Positions 1 to 11,603 of a DNA stretch of 64,000 bases are shown here, piece after piece. This DNA is from Syngnathus acus. Lineage: Eukaryota; Chordata; Actinopteri; Syngnathiformes; Syngnathidae. The notes under the pieces were generated by a model. It had not been told where the DNA came from and did not search any database. It saw nothing but the letters and a program-made list of their open reading frames with translations. The position numbers and the translations under genes were made by a program. Position 1 is the first letter of the stretch, and each line of letters starts with the position of its first letter. The stretch covers positions 6,674,039 through 6,738,038 of the forward strand of contig NC_051097.1 in assembly GCF_901709675.1 (NCBI RefSeq), written 5' to 3'.

Positions 1-543
1 ACAACGTACATTCAGGAAAAAGTGCAACTGTTGAGAAATATAACGATGTTTTTGTTGACAACACTCAGATTGGACTGAGCAATAATGAGAATAACACAGC
101 AAACAAAATGTCAACATGTTCCATTAACTGAGCAGCCCTGAATATCTGGTGTAGCTATTTCATGACGTCATGGAGAAAGGATTCCCTTTTTTAAATAGTA
201 TCAATTGAGGGCATGTTCGAATGACATTTGGGCTTCTGTTGCGATAATTACACTTAACCTGTTGTTTTGTTTTTGTGTGGTTTTCCTATCGCAATTTAGG
301 CTTACGCAGAAGTTCGTTGTTCATTGACAACACTCAGAATGGACTGAGCAATAATGATACTAACACAATTAACAAAATGACAAGATATCCCATTAACTTA
401 GCAGTTATTGTGTGGTTTTCCTACTGCAATTTATGCTTATATGGAAGTTAATTATAATAATTTGAAAACATTCCCTGCACATTTAGAAGTATTGCTGTAT
501 TTTGATTCATGGATTTAATTCGTCCAGATTCAGATGACAAATA
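1..543 (+). repeat. Dispersed non-coding repeat, 3' part of a unit
   Basis: Positions 1-543 closely match 8,377-9,060 in plgrkt intron 1, sharing the blocks TTGACAACACTCAGATTGG, GACGTCATGGAGAAAGGATT and CCCTGCACATTTAGAAGTAT. Inside the unit a short block beginning TTGACAACACTCAG occurs twice (about 57 and 324). There is no open reading frame that looks real, so this is a non-autonomous or decayed element. I cannot assign a transposon superfamily. Confidence 0.75.
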
Positions 544-1090
544 TTGTGGACCCCCACAACAATAGATTAAGATGATGGTGCAAAATTGTATATTTGCTTT
601 AGTTCACAATAGTGTAGCACAGAACATCAAAACAAGTGCAGTTTGTTATTGATTATATATTTAATGTAAATGCCAAAATTATTTGTTATTTATGGTTTGG
701 GCATTCTTGTTTTTGTTTTGTGTCGCCTACTTGTATGTCTCGTCACCGTGGGATGGAGGAAACGGAATTTCGGTTTCTTTGTGTGTCTTGACATATGAAG
801 GGATTGACAATAAAGCTGACTTTGACTTTGACTTTGAAAAGGTGCCTGACTTGAGTAGAATTACAGATATGTGCCCTCATAAAGTCACGACTAGAACAAA
901 GTCCATTCAGGAAAAACTGTTGAAAGATATAACAATGTTTTTGTTGACAACACTCAGATTGGACTGAGCTGATGATAATAACACAGCAAACAAAATGACA
1001 ACATTTTCCATTAATTTAGCAGCCCCAAATAAAAAAAATGGAAAACAGTTATTTTCTGACCTGATATTTGAAGCATTCCACCTCCGTATA
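544..1090 (+). repeat. Same repeat family, 5' part of the next unit
   Basis: This stretch starts directly after the preceding unit with CCCCCACAACAATAGATTAA and matches 7,406-7,771 and 8,194-8,500. It therefore looks like the 5' part of a second unit joined head to tail. The copy is interrupted at about 682-838 by a LINE-like tail that is missing from the plgrkt intron copies. Confidence 0.7.
690..838 (+). mobile_element. LINE-like 3' tail inserted in the repeat
   Basis: The sequence reads through an AATAAAG motif into a short tandem tail of CTTTGA units, as many fish LINE 3' ends do. It splits an otherwise collinear copy of the 544-1,090 repeat, so it is the younger insertion. The 94-residue open frame over it is not coding. 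The LINE clade is not determined. Confidence 0.5.
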
Positions 1091-2693
1091 TAAGGCAATG
1101 ACTTCGAAATAAAGCTTGATCTTGATCCTTGGAATCGTACATGATAAACTGGATTGCGTTCATGTGATAAGATACAACATTAAATGCATTATAAAAATAG
1201 TAAGGCTATCGTTGAATAAAACCTGCCCAAAAAAATCTGCATTTCTTATTTTCCAATTAGTGACCCTAATTTATTGGCACCATAATTGAAAATATGGACA
1301 ACCATACAGAGGGCGTGCTGACTTTGTGTGGGCAGGTAGATGGCGCCATCTAGTGACTTTTTGGACATTTTATATAAACCCCCAGTAGGGGTCAGCAATC
1401 CCTTTGAAAAAGAGCTACGTACTTACGCTGGCACAAAATACTTCAATTATATGTCTAAATTACAGCAATTGCTGTTCATTTAACCATCCATCTTTTCTCA
1501 CAATAATCATCAACAATGATTTGAAAAGGTTAGAAGCAATTTATTTTTATAAGTGCATTCATTTTCCAGTGATAACGTTCACATCATTCCCAGGAAATCA
1601 AAATGATCCATTACTAGCGAGCTGGTTTAGAACCAGCCCTTACACAAGTCTGAATACAATACTAAACAGATGATTATTTTCAGGTCCCATGTCTTTAAGA
1701 GTGAAATTAAATTTTACAAATACACCATTATGAATACGCCCTGGTATACAGGAGCCATATTTAAATAGTGCTACTATATTACCCTTACAAAGATGTTAAA
1801 GAGCTTGAGGCAGGAGTATTTTAAATCTTGGTATTATTCTAAGAGTTGCTTTTTTAATGGTGGCTTTTATAAAAATAAAAAAATAAAGATTTTTTTCAGT
1901 AAAAAGACTTTTTTTTTTTAATGTTGAGGTAAAATAGCTAAAACTAAAATAGAAATCAATCATTTCTTTTTCGACAGAAAATGTAACAGATATTCCACTA
2001 CACTACAGTTTTACTCTGTGTTTCTCACTGACAAAAAACTTTCAGTGATCTCATTGTGCGTGTGAACAGTTCAATTAAATACTGACTATTTTTCACATCT
2101 GTCTGTTCGTTACCTTACTAAATGTAGCTGCATTGAAGTACCTAAAAAAAACAGTTAATACAGTCCCGGTGCCTTCAACACTATGTAGGATTCTAGTAAA
2201 AGTGAAGTTCACAATTCAAAAAAATATATTGTGAGGTGTGTATATTGTGACATTAGTGCTAATGGAAGTTCAAGAACTGACAAAAACAAAACAAAAGCAG
2301 TGGGTCTAGAATCAAACCCAGAGGTACACCGCAACTAATTTCTGTACCTTATTTTTGCATGGCCAGCCACACAATTTGTTAGGTTTCACAGAAAAGAAAA
2401 AAAAAAGTACAGTTTTATCAATTATGTACTTTTAGAGGTTCCTCTGTGTAAATAAATGAATAACTACATCAGTCAACGCAACCAAGATCGCCTTTTTAAC
2501 CTTGAACTCTTGGCTAAAATGTCACAAGAACACCGTCTTCCTCATCCTGCAAGATCTGGGGCCCTCAAAGAATTGTCTTCCTCTGATGTCTGGCAGTAAA
2601 GCTTGGAGACCGTCAAGCGGACGCTCACTAGAAACAAGGACAAGGTCCATTTTCCAGCATTGTCATGATGGCAACAAATGCAACTTAGGAATT
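1091..2693. other. Gene-free flank and probable cd274 3'UTR
   Basis: AT-rich sequence with no recognisable exon on either strand. The part nearest 2,693 should be the minus-strand 3'UTR of the PD-L1-like gene. A 16-bp perfect palindrome lies at 1,337-1,352. In human the PDCD1LG2 gene lies beyond CD274 on this side. No second immunoglobulin-domain gene is visible within these 2.7 kb. Confidence 0.5.
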
Positions 2694-5600
2694 CTACTGA
2701 CTAAGTAGCCGGCGAGGCAATTCCTGCATGCGGGCAGCTCCACATTTCCATCTGGTTTCGGCGTCAGAGGAGTTGCCCACCTGAGGATCTTTCAAAACCT
2801 CCAGCTGTTGGTTCACCTTGCAATCTGAAGACACCCAAAGTATAAATCAAGTCTTTGCCTTTCTGATCATTAGATACACTGACTGATTAACTGCAGTACT
2901 AAACTAACCAATCAATTATCGACTATTAGCTTTGCAGCACTTCAAAATTTCACTTGCAGGTCAACAGGGCCGCAAAATTACAACCAATTAAAAAAGACTT
3001 TTTAGAACCACACACTAAAAAGGCTTGACGGTAAAACAAGCACATGAGTTGACAAATTCTATTTATAACTTTGATATTTACCATTCGCCAGACAGCAAAA
3101 TGTGGAGAGTCACCGAGTATTTGCACTTGCTAGTTTTGGTTATGTAGATTTACTTTCTGGGTATTCCGGTGATTTTTGTTTCTCTTTGTTTTAGATTAAG
3201 TTACAAGTCCTTCTGTAATTTTCTGTTGTCTCTTTGTTTTTCAGTAATGACCGTTTGTCATCCTTTTTTTGTCGCATTCAAGTTCAATTGTGGGCCCAGT
3301 TATGAAATTTCACTTGTAAATGTCTTTAGATTTTTCCTAAGGTGTTCTAAATTCTTATTATTAGTTTTTAAATTGTATTATTTTTTTCTCATTATTTTGG
3401 AAAGCTACTTTTGTTTTCTTCCGCTTTGGTTTCGAATATCGAGCTGTTTGCAAATGCCTTTTTTTAGGTGCTTTCGGTTGTTTGAAGCACATTGAGTGGC
3501 CTTTTGTATGAATTATGCTACCTGTATATTCTAAATTAAATCAGTTACCCTCAGTAAAAACAGAAATGGCTTCTTCCTCGAGATGCTTCCTTGATATCTT
3601 TTGTTCTTTCCTGGAGTGACCTGGTAGATGGATAAACAAAAGACGATAAAGGTTGACACAAAAAAACAAGAGCAAACAAGTTACACTTTAGCTGTCCGTC
3701 AAAAAAAAGCAAAGTCATGTGTGATTACATCAAGTAGATAGTTTTCTTTCAATACCTTTTTGCCAACAGAGAATTAGCACTATGACGAGGACAATCGTAA
3801 ATACTATTACGATACATGTGCTAATTACTACTGCAGTGTTTGTGTTCTCCTTCGGTTTCTGGGTTTCATCTATTTAAAAAGAAGAAGTGAAAAACAAAGA
3901 ATCGTGATTTTTCAGGGGATGATTTTTCATGCGAGTTGTCACAATAGAAACAACGGAACATACTGTCAATTCATTGTCATGGTTCTTCCCCGTAATTTTG
4001 CTGATTCATGTCTTGACTCAGTTTGGAAATTCAATACAATTTCCAGAAACACTATTTAAATCCACCCCTGGGGATTTTCATGATTGAGAGTCCCGTAATA
4101 TTGTATTCATTTCAGATTATTTGAAATGAGAATTGTTTGATTGAAAGTACGTGTTTATTCATGTCCTTAAGTATATTTTTTACACTTATCCCTTCAAAAA
4201 TATCCATTGATTTATTGTTACTATGAAATTGATAATATTGTGAAATTATTTTACATTGTATTTAGTCGATCCAAAACTTGGCTAAATATAATTGAATCAA
4301 TTTTTGAACAATACAATGGAAAATTCAGAAATAATAGTATTTTACACATACATTTTAACTATTATTTATTTATCTATTATAAAACCTAATCTACATGTGA
4401 TCTAGCCCATCTTAGCTTTAATACATTTTTAGGGGGGGATGCTGCGCTTTACTTTTCATTATTTCTAGTATTAGTTTTATTATTTTCTTAATGTAAAGAG
4501 TGCCCCTTACCCCATATTTGAAAATTTTAGAAGTGCCTGCTCACCTGGGAAAAGAAAAGTTGCAGAGGCGGAACTACTATCAAAGCGGCAGGTGTAGTTG
4601 TTTTTCTGCGATGATCCCACCCGTATCCCAGATGTGATTCTGTAGAGGCCCTCCTCTGTCGTCACAACGCTGGTGCTGGCGTTGAGATTTCGCCCGTGAC
4701 CATCCTCCCAAGCCACCGTAGACATCGGGTAGCCCTCGGACTGGCAGCTTAACACAAGCTTGCCTCCGGTTACCGTCTTGGAAATCGTTTTTGTGACTGT
4801 TTTATAAGGTGCTGCAAAAAATGAGATAAAGCACATTACCTCAACAAAATGGTTGACTCCACAAAATGCCTGTCCCCCTAATTGAAGTGAAAATTACAAA
4901 CTTAAATAAGTCTTGTTGACTACACCGCCTAAAACATCATGCAGAAACAATCACATTCTTGCAATGATGTCAAAGTCAACATGTAAGCAGAGCTGCATTG
5001 AGTTTTGTCGAACGCATACATTATTAAGATCTACTAAGCGCCACATTTCAAATTGTTAAAGATTCAGTGTCCATGCGCTTGCCTGAGTGAAAATGCTTTT
5101 ATTGACTTTATGGGAGATTTTGTAGATGACACCTGCGAGCCAGCTCAGTGCCCTACTATAGCTACAACCCCTGTCGTCATGGTAACTAAATCCAAATTCC
5201 AAAAAGGAGTTGCTTACCAGTAACAGATAGTTGAATGTGTTTATAGTCAGCCCCGTTCCTCGTCCGCACCACACACTGGTAGTTTCCCGAGTCGTTGATG
5301 CGAAGCCTGGACAACTGTAACAGGAGTGCAGTACAAAACTGTTTTTCTATTTGTGCTCCAGCACCATATTTACATGAAAATCACATAAGAACCTGACCTG
5401 CAGTATGGCCCGGCCATCTTTAATTTCCTCGGTGAGAAGCCTGGCCCGACCTTTGAAGTCCGGATGCTGGGAAGAATCTTGCTCCAGCCCGCTTTCTAGG
5501 CGGGACACCAAGCGGGACGGAGCCCTGGAGCTCAAGTACCAAGCCACCATCAAGTCCTCATAGGGATGCGGTGACAAAGGGGAGAAGTGGCAGCCCATTA

Positions 5601-5806
5601 GCACTTCCCCTCCCATTTGGGCACTGTATGAGACTCGTTCGGCATCAGCAGTAAACAAGACTGTTGGAAAGTAGGCAAGAGACAAAATTGAATAGGCCTG
5701 CTGTGGAATAAAAGTGGTTATCTACAAGTTTTGTCTTTCCATTTCCAATACCTTGGAGACAGGGCTGGAACAGGAGTTGCAAAATAAAAACTGTGGACCT
5801 AGTCAT
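2694..5806 (-). CDS. cd274: PD-L1-like B7 family receptor ligand
   Basis: Seven coding exons on the minus strand: 5806-5752 (signal peptide), 5660-5398 and 5314-5218 (IgV), 4811-4545 (IgC), 3869-3756 (stalk and membrane span), 3620-3549 and 2824-2694 (cytoplasmic tail). All phases agree and give 332 residues. The V domain shows the first Cys in GGEVLMGCHF, then VAWY and the DSGNYQC end. The C domain begins APYK, as in mammalian PD-L1, with LSCQSEGYP and NYTC. The membrane span (VVISTCIVIVFTIVLVIVL) is followed by a basic tail of about 64 residues, longer than in human PD-L1. Known B7 role: a cell-surface ligand that restrains T cells through PD-1. Its position beside plgrkt supports cd274. 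The V domain is split by a phase-0 intron. Fish may have one PD-L gene, so PD-L2 orthology is not excluded. Confidence 0.85.
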
Positions 5807-6560
5807 TTAGAGCTGTAGAGAGAATAGCAGAAGAGTCACACAAGTAACAGGCTCGTTCACATTAAAAAATATATATTCCAAGTGTTTAACAGCAAGTGTA
5901 CTTGATTAAAAACAAAATGAAAAAATAAATAAGCAAATTGAATTCGAAAATAGCCCTTATTAGGTACTTGGAAGTACAGGGTTTTCAATGACCAGTTATG
6001 GTGGGAAAATTAAGATGGTTCCAAGAGAAAAAGTGAACAAGAATTTCTGCCTCATTGATTACGCTTTAGGAAAATTGCTAAATCCAAACCACAGCGTTAT
6101 TTACTTTTAGCTCATATAAAAATAAAAGCATTTGAATTAAATAAAAAAATAAAACTTTTTGGATCATTTATTTATTCTGCACTGCAATGCATTGGAAAAT
6201 TGTATTCAGAAAAATATACAATGTCTGACCTCATGGGTATTTAGTAAAAAAAAATATTTGAAAACTAAAAATTCATTTAGAGACAAATTGGTATTCAATT
6301 TGATCTCCAAACTACACCTACTTTTATTCGTAGTTCGGATATAAAGCAAGCAAGCAAGCAAGCAACAATTCCTAATTCTCCTACCTTGTGTGTCAACTTG
6401 TCTTCTGTGTGACTGTGCCTGAGTTCTGAGTTTCAGTCATTTATCGCACGGTCCACCCCCATAGTTGCCACAGCATCGCCATTTTGTTTTGGAAAAAAGG
6501 TGTGACTCTTTAGCGTACGTCATTTATTTGCATATTCCACGCCTATAGTTTTATTTTGGT
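5807..6560. other. Divergent intergenic region cd274/plgrkt
   Basis: About 750 bp between the PD-L1-like start codon and the inferred plgrkt first exon. It contains an (AGCA)n microsatellite at about 6,344-6,364 and otherwise AT-rich sequence. The cd274 upstream promoter must lie here or in an unseen leader exon, but I see no TATA box that decides it. Confidence 0.5.
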
Positions 6561-6664
6561 AAATACGCTGTCACGGCAGCAATGTTATCTTTTAATTTGA
6601 AAACGGAAGCGTCAAAGCGGAGTGACGTACGGCTAAACAGCTGGCTTGCTCGAACGAACACTGG
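6560..6664 (+). promoter_or_regulatory. plgrkt: plgrkt promoter and non-coding exon 1
   Basis: A strong donor CTGG|GTAAGT lies at 6,664/6,665. It is followed 283 bp later by a pyrimidine-rich acceptor ending at 6,947 and then the plgrkt ATG at 6,969. The exon just upstream contains a CRE-like TGACGTAC at 6,622-6,629 and has more CpG than its surroundings. The transcription start is not visible, so the left edge is approximate. This is inferred from splice signals only. Confidence 0.5.
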
Positions 6665-6968
6665 GTAAGTGTATAGATTTATACATTCCAAGGTCAAAAA
6701 TGTAAGATGTTTCAAGGCGCGTCGTGTTTTATTGTTTGCTTTTTGAAGTATTTTCAATACCCGTACAGTTAGGTGGGGCTAGCACTCTGAAAGTCGCTCG
6801 GAAGTTAAACATGTCATTTGGAAAATGAAGAACGGACGTCAAGCTAAGATAATTCTGAGTCATGCAAGAGTTTGACAGAATTCAGAATTGCATTTTAAGT
6901 ACATCAAATGAGCACGTAACCACCCCACTTTTTTCCCCCCATTCCAGGTCAGCTGTAACGTCGTCAGC

Positions 6969-9900
6969 ATGGGTTTTATTCTCTCCAAATCAATGGACGC
7001 AAACTTGACTAAGCAGCAAGAGTTTATGTTGCATAATTCGAGGCTCCAGGTGAGATCTGTTGCTATGGCAATTATAGTAAGATTAAACAGCCAATGCGTA
7101 ACCTGTGCAACCAGTCAGTCAAGCACACTGACGTTTTTTTCCATGCCCGGCGCCAACATTCATAGGTAGTGCCCTGCCTATAATGAAAACAACAATAGAT
7201 TAAGATGATGGTGCAAAATTGTATTTTTTTTTCCATGCCCGTCGCCAACGTAAACAGGAAAAATTGAATTAGAAAAATATTTGTTTCCAAACCTGTTGCC
7301 ACTCTTCTATTTTCTAATTTTTTTAGCCTAGACATATTCTCAAAAGAATCCTGGCACAACACCAAATAAAATTATCATATAATCTTGATGAATAGATTGC
7401 AGTGGACCCCCACAACAATAGATTAAGATGATGGTGAAAAATTGTATATTTGCTTTAGTTCACAATAGTTTAGCACAGAACATCAAAACAAGTGTAGTTT
7501 GTTATTGATTATACATTTAATGTAAATGCCAAAAGCTGCTTTACTTGAGTAGAATCACAGAAATATGTGCCCTCATAAAGTCGCTACTAGAACAAAGTAT
7601 ATTCAGAAAAAACTGTTGAAAGATATAACAATATTTTTGTTGACATCACTCAGATTGGAATGAGCAATAATGATAATAACACAGCAAACAAAATGACAAA
7701 ACTTAATTTAGCAGCCCCAAATAAAAAAATGGAAAACTGTTATTTTCTGACCTGATATTTGAAGCATTCCGACCCTCCCTGTGTGGAGTTTCCATGTTCT
7801 CCCAGTGCCCGCGTGGGTTTTCTCCGGGCACTCCGATTTCCTCCCACATTCCAAAAATATGCTTGGTAGGCTAATTGAGCACTCCAAATTGCCCCTAGGT
7901 GTTAGTGCGAGTGCGGATGGCTGTCTGTCTTAGTGTGCCCTGTGATTGGCTGGCAACCGGTTCAGGATGTCCCCCGCCTACTGCCCGATGACTGCTGGGA
8001 TAGGCTCCAGCACGCCCGCGACCCCCGTGGGGACAAAGCGGCACAGAAAACGGATGGATAGAAATATTTGTTTCCAAACCTGTTGCCACTCTTCTAGTTT
8101 CAAATTTTTTGAGCCTCGACATATTCTCAAAAAAGATCCTGGCACAACACCAAATAAAATTATCATATAATCTTGATGAATAGATTGCAGTGGAGCCCCA
8201 CAACAATAGATTAAGATGATGGTACAAAATTGTATATTTACTTTAGTTCACAATAGTTTAGCTAAACAAGGACTGCACAGAACATCAAAACAAGTGCAGT
8301 TTGTTATTAAAAAAGCTGCCTGACTTGAGTAGAATTAGAGTAGATATTTGCCCTCATAATTACAGTCGCTACTAGAACAACGTACATTCAGGAAAAAGTG
8401 CAACTGTTGAAAAATATAACAATATTTTTGTTGACAACACTCAGATTGGACTGAGCAATAATGAGAATAACACAGCAAACAAAAGGTCAACATTTTCCAT
8501 TAACTGAGCAGCCCTGAATATCTGGTGTAGCTATTTCATGACGTCATGGAGAAAGGATTCCCTTTTTTAAATAGTATCAATTGAGGGCGTGTTCGAATGA
8601 CGTTTGGGTTTCTGTTGCTATAAATACACTTGTTTTTGTGTGGTTTTCCTATCGCAATTTATGCTTACGTAGAAGTTAATTGTTAATTGACAACACTCAG
8701 AATGGACTGAGCAATAATGATAACACAATAAACAAAATGACAACATTTTCCATTAATTTAGGAGCCCTGAATATCTGACGAAGCTATTCCATGACATCAT
8801 GGAGAAGGGAATCCCCTTTTTTTAAATAGTATCAACTGAGGGCGGTTTCGAATGATGTTTGTCAAGTTATTTTGGGCTTCTGTTGCTATAAATACACTTA
8901 ACCTATTGTTTTTTTACTGTGTGGTTTTCCTACCACAATGTATGCATTGCTTACGTAGAAGTTAATTGTAAAAATTTGAAAACATTCCCTGCACATTTAG
9001 AAGTATTGCTGTATTTTGATTCATGGATTTAATTCGTTCAGATTCAGATGACAAATATTCCTGTCGTAACTTTTTTTTCTTCTAAAATTCTTTTTGGGGC
9101 GTCATTTACTGGGATTATTGATGGCTACAAACTCCATCGCAGGTGTTAATTTTTCAACACGATAACATTATGTTATTTTTTTTCTACCGTCATTTTCTCA
9201 TTTCAGCCCAGCTGTACACATAGTAAATGAAGACTAATCTTTTTCTTTGGTTGCTGAACATGTGGCCAGATTTTTCATTTCTCATGAATCTACATTTGCA
9301 GCTGGCCACCAACCGATACTTTGAGGATGTGAGTTTCATTGTGACGTGGAAGTTTCAATATGACATTGGTGAGGTGACACTTGATGACTTTGACCACGAA
9401 GCGATACTTTCAATGTGACGTAGAAGTTTCACTATGTCATTGGTGTCACTTGATGACAATGATTTCTTTTCAAAGTCCAAGGGGGGCAAACCAAAGACCC
9501 GAGGTCCACTGCGGGACTGACACATCATCATTTTGTGGCCCATTTAATCAAATTTTGCCAATTGTGGTTGTTCCTTTAATTTTGCCTGAAAATACCAAAC
9601 TGTTTTTTTTTTTTTTAAACAAATATTACAATCATTTATTCTCCATCCCCAATTCTGTTAAAACAAATTTTCGCAACTTTTTATTTTAGTTTCAATTTGT
9701 GACGTAGTGTATTTCGTAAAAACCCTGTGTGGCGTCAAAAGCCCCCGTGAGAATAATTGGTGAATAATTGAACATTTTCTCTCCGCAAGGGATTGGACCG
9801 CTCGCCATAAGAAGTAGAAACAGCATGCTTCTTGAAAGTGCTGTAAAAGAAAGTATCGCTTGATTGTGTGTATTATCTCAAGTGCAGTTTTAGCGAATAT

Positions 9901-10839
9901 GAACTCACCTTTGACGTAATTGCGGCTGAAGCATTCTGATTTTGGACCATTGTTTCCCTGCCCGCTGCACACCGCGATCGGTCACAATAGGAGGCTGATG
10001 TTTGCATTAGCATTTTTTATATTAACGGTATTTATGCAAAGCGAATCGGAAATGTTCACTTGCCAAAAACAAACTTTGCCTCAAACCAAATAGAAAGCAA
10101 AATGGTAACCTGGTAATAATCATAAATTGAGCCTTTACTCCATTTCACATGTAATCTAAATGTCCACTGGCATGTGTTGTGTTTTCACAGCTGGAGCGTC
10201 AGATGATGCTACAGAACCAGATGAGGGAGCGACAGATGGCCATGCAAATCGCCCGCTCCAGAGAATTCGTCAAGTACTTTGGCACATTTTTCGTCGTGGC
10301 CTCCGCCGGCCTAACCCTGGGGTGACTTTCACACGGCACCTGCGTTTTCGCAGCTTTGCGTTTTATCCAGTGGCCTTTTGCTGCTGTTGCCGTCATGCGG
10401 TCACAAAATGTCATTTTTTACAACTCGCTAGCTTTTACCACCACTAAGACGCTCCGGCGGTTGGCAAATCGGGTGCAGTCACAGGTGAAAATCAATGTAT
10501 TTTTTTTTTTCTTATCCAGTGCCCTAAAAAGTAAGAAACCAGCCTTATTGGCGCCCATCTTGCCACTCAGCTTTGTATTTGTCTATCAAATGGACGGCGC
10601 CTATGGAACACTTATTCATCGAATTCGAGGTAAGGTTGGTTCCATTTGTTGACTCATCCAAGTTATATTTTGTAAGACTTCCATTCCGCTCTCCCTTCCG
10701 TCACTTTTTAGGGGAAGCCGAAAGTATCATGGTGTCTGAAAAAGAGCGTCTGGACTTGCCTCACGGGACGCCGACCTTCGATAGCATGGAGAAGGCCCGA
10801 CGCGCTAAAAGCAACCTCGCCTCCTTCTTGGAGAGATAA
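6969..10839 (+). CDS. plgrkt: Plasminogen receptor PLGRKT (C9orf46-like)
   Basis: Four coding exons, 6969-7049, 10191-10321, 10520-10629 and 10712-10839, give 149 residues (human 147). The N-terminus MGFILSKSMDANLTKQQEFM and the block MRERQMAMQIARSREFVKYF are typical of the family. Two hydrophobic segments (about residues 53-71 and 78-98) flank a basic linker. Family role: a small membrane protein whose exposed C-terminal lysine binds plasminogen and promotes its activation at the cell surface. Here the last codons read GAG AGA TAA, so the protein ends Leu-Glu-Arg and has no C-terminal lysine. Intron 1 (3.1 kb) is filled with repeats. The gene diverges from cd274 and runs toward the relaxin gene, the order seen in mammals. 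Confidence 0.93.
7180..9061 (+). repeat. Tandem/nested repeat block in plgrkt intron 1
   Basis: Positions 7,275-7,430 recur at 8,063-8,223 with a 788-bp offset, and 7,406-7,740 recurs at 8,194-8,500 with the same offset. This is a diverged tandem duplication of a unit also found at 1-1,090. The upstream copy contains a SINE-like insertion (7,771-8,062) that accounts for much of the period. A shorter partial copy starts near 7,190. No coding capacity is evident. Confidence 0.75.
7771..8062 (+). mobile_element. Teleost SINE-like or short retroelement copy
   Basis: The sequence has the hallmark segments of a very common fish interspersed repeat: GTGGAGTTTCCATGTTCTCC, TTTTCTCCGGGCACTCC, GATTGGCTGGCAACCGGTTC and GGGATAGGCTCCAGCACGCC, with a short GGAT-type tail. 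It interrupts one of the two tandem units described at 7,180-9,061. I do not give a formal family name. Confidence 0.7.
9303..9470 (+). repeat. Diverged tandem duplication, period about 85 bp
   Basis: Two adjacent copies share CGATACTTT, GTGACGT[GA]GAAGTTTCA, TCATTGGTG and ACACTTGATGAC blocks. It lies in plgrkt intron 1, outside the main repeat block. It is not coding. Confidence 0.55.
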
Positions 10840-11495
10840 TAATCCCGTCCTCCAGAAAGACAGTCCAATGGTAAAACCGTCCGTTCGCGCTTGTCCTATT
10901 GTTACCTACTGCTGGTCTTGGGTAAATAATTATTTTTTTTAATGCTATGTGGTACGTTGCCTTTCGCGACTGAATTTTATGATCGAAAATGAAATTAGCA
11001 GCAAATAACCCAAGTGCTAAACTTTGTTTTGCGTTGAAGAGTCATCAGGTGAACATCATAAACTTTAAACACAACTTTATTAAAAGTGCCTTTGGTGCAC
11101 CTTTTTATTCATACTCGCGAGATTGTACTTTGGGGCATCTAAATAAATTAGACCAAGATGGAAGACTGATTGTATTTCAATTTAATGATGAGTTTACCTT
11201 TTTGAATAGTAATATATAAACAAATAACTGCTTTCTTGGTGTAATGTATTTTCAATGGAAAATTAAACGCCATCCTTATCAACAATTTAACCTGACAAAA
11301 CGCCGTGTGGCATCGACGTGGAAGTGAGGCCCAGTGCTGCTTGAACGCAGGTGTTCACAACCCACACTTTCAATAATACTTCAAGCACGACGAAATACAT
11401 CCCCTGTGCGTCAATTGTTAGCCGTCAAAATGACGCATTTATGTGTGTGAGAAAGGAGGAGGGACTCAGGCGACTCCACAGGTTAAGCAGAGCAC
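10840..11495 (+). other. plgrkt 3'UTR and relaxin upstream region
   Basis: Contains an AATAAA at 11,142-11,147 that could end the plgrkt transcript. Beyond that is about 350 bp of upstream sequence leading to the TATA box of the relaxin gene. No other exon is recognisable. Confidence 0.5.
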
Positions 11496-11503
11496 TATAA
11501 AAG
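11496..11503 (+). promoter_or_regulatory. rln: TATA box of the relaxin-family gene
   Basis: TATAAAAG lies 100 bp before the start codon at 11,604. This would put transcription start near 11,525 and a 5'UTR of about 75 nt. It is the clearest TATA box in the window and fits a tightly regulated hormone gene. Confidence 0.6.
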
Positions 11504-11603
11504 ATGGGCTCCATTCCCGAGAACACCAATCAAGCTCCTTTAGAGATCTTTATGGAAGCCGATCAGCTGCTGTGACAGCTCGAGTGCCAAAGTGTTGCGA
11601 AGC

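Noticed and set aside
683-967. 94-residue open frame
   Set aside because: Spans a LINE tail inside a dispersed repeat; not conserved in the other repeat copies.
1-2693. Second PD-1 ligand (PDCD1LG2) expected beside cd274
   Set aside because: No immunoglobulin-like exon with Cys-Trp-Cys spacing is visible on either strand here; it could lie outside the window.
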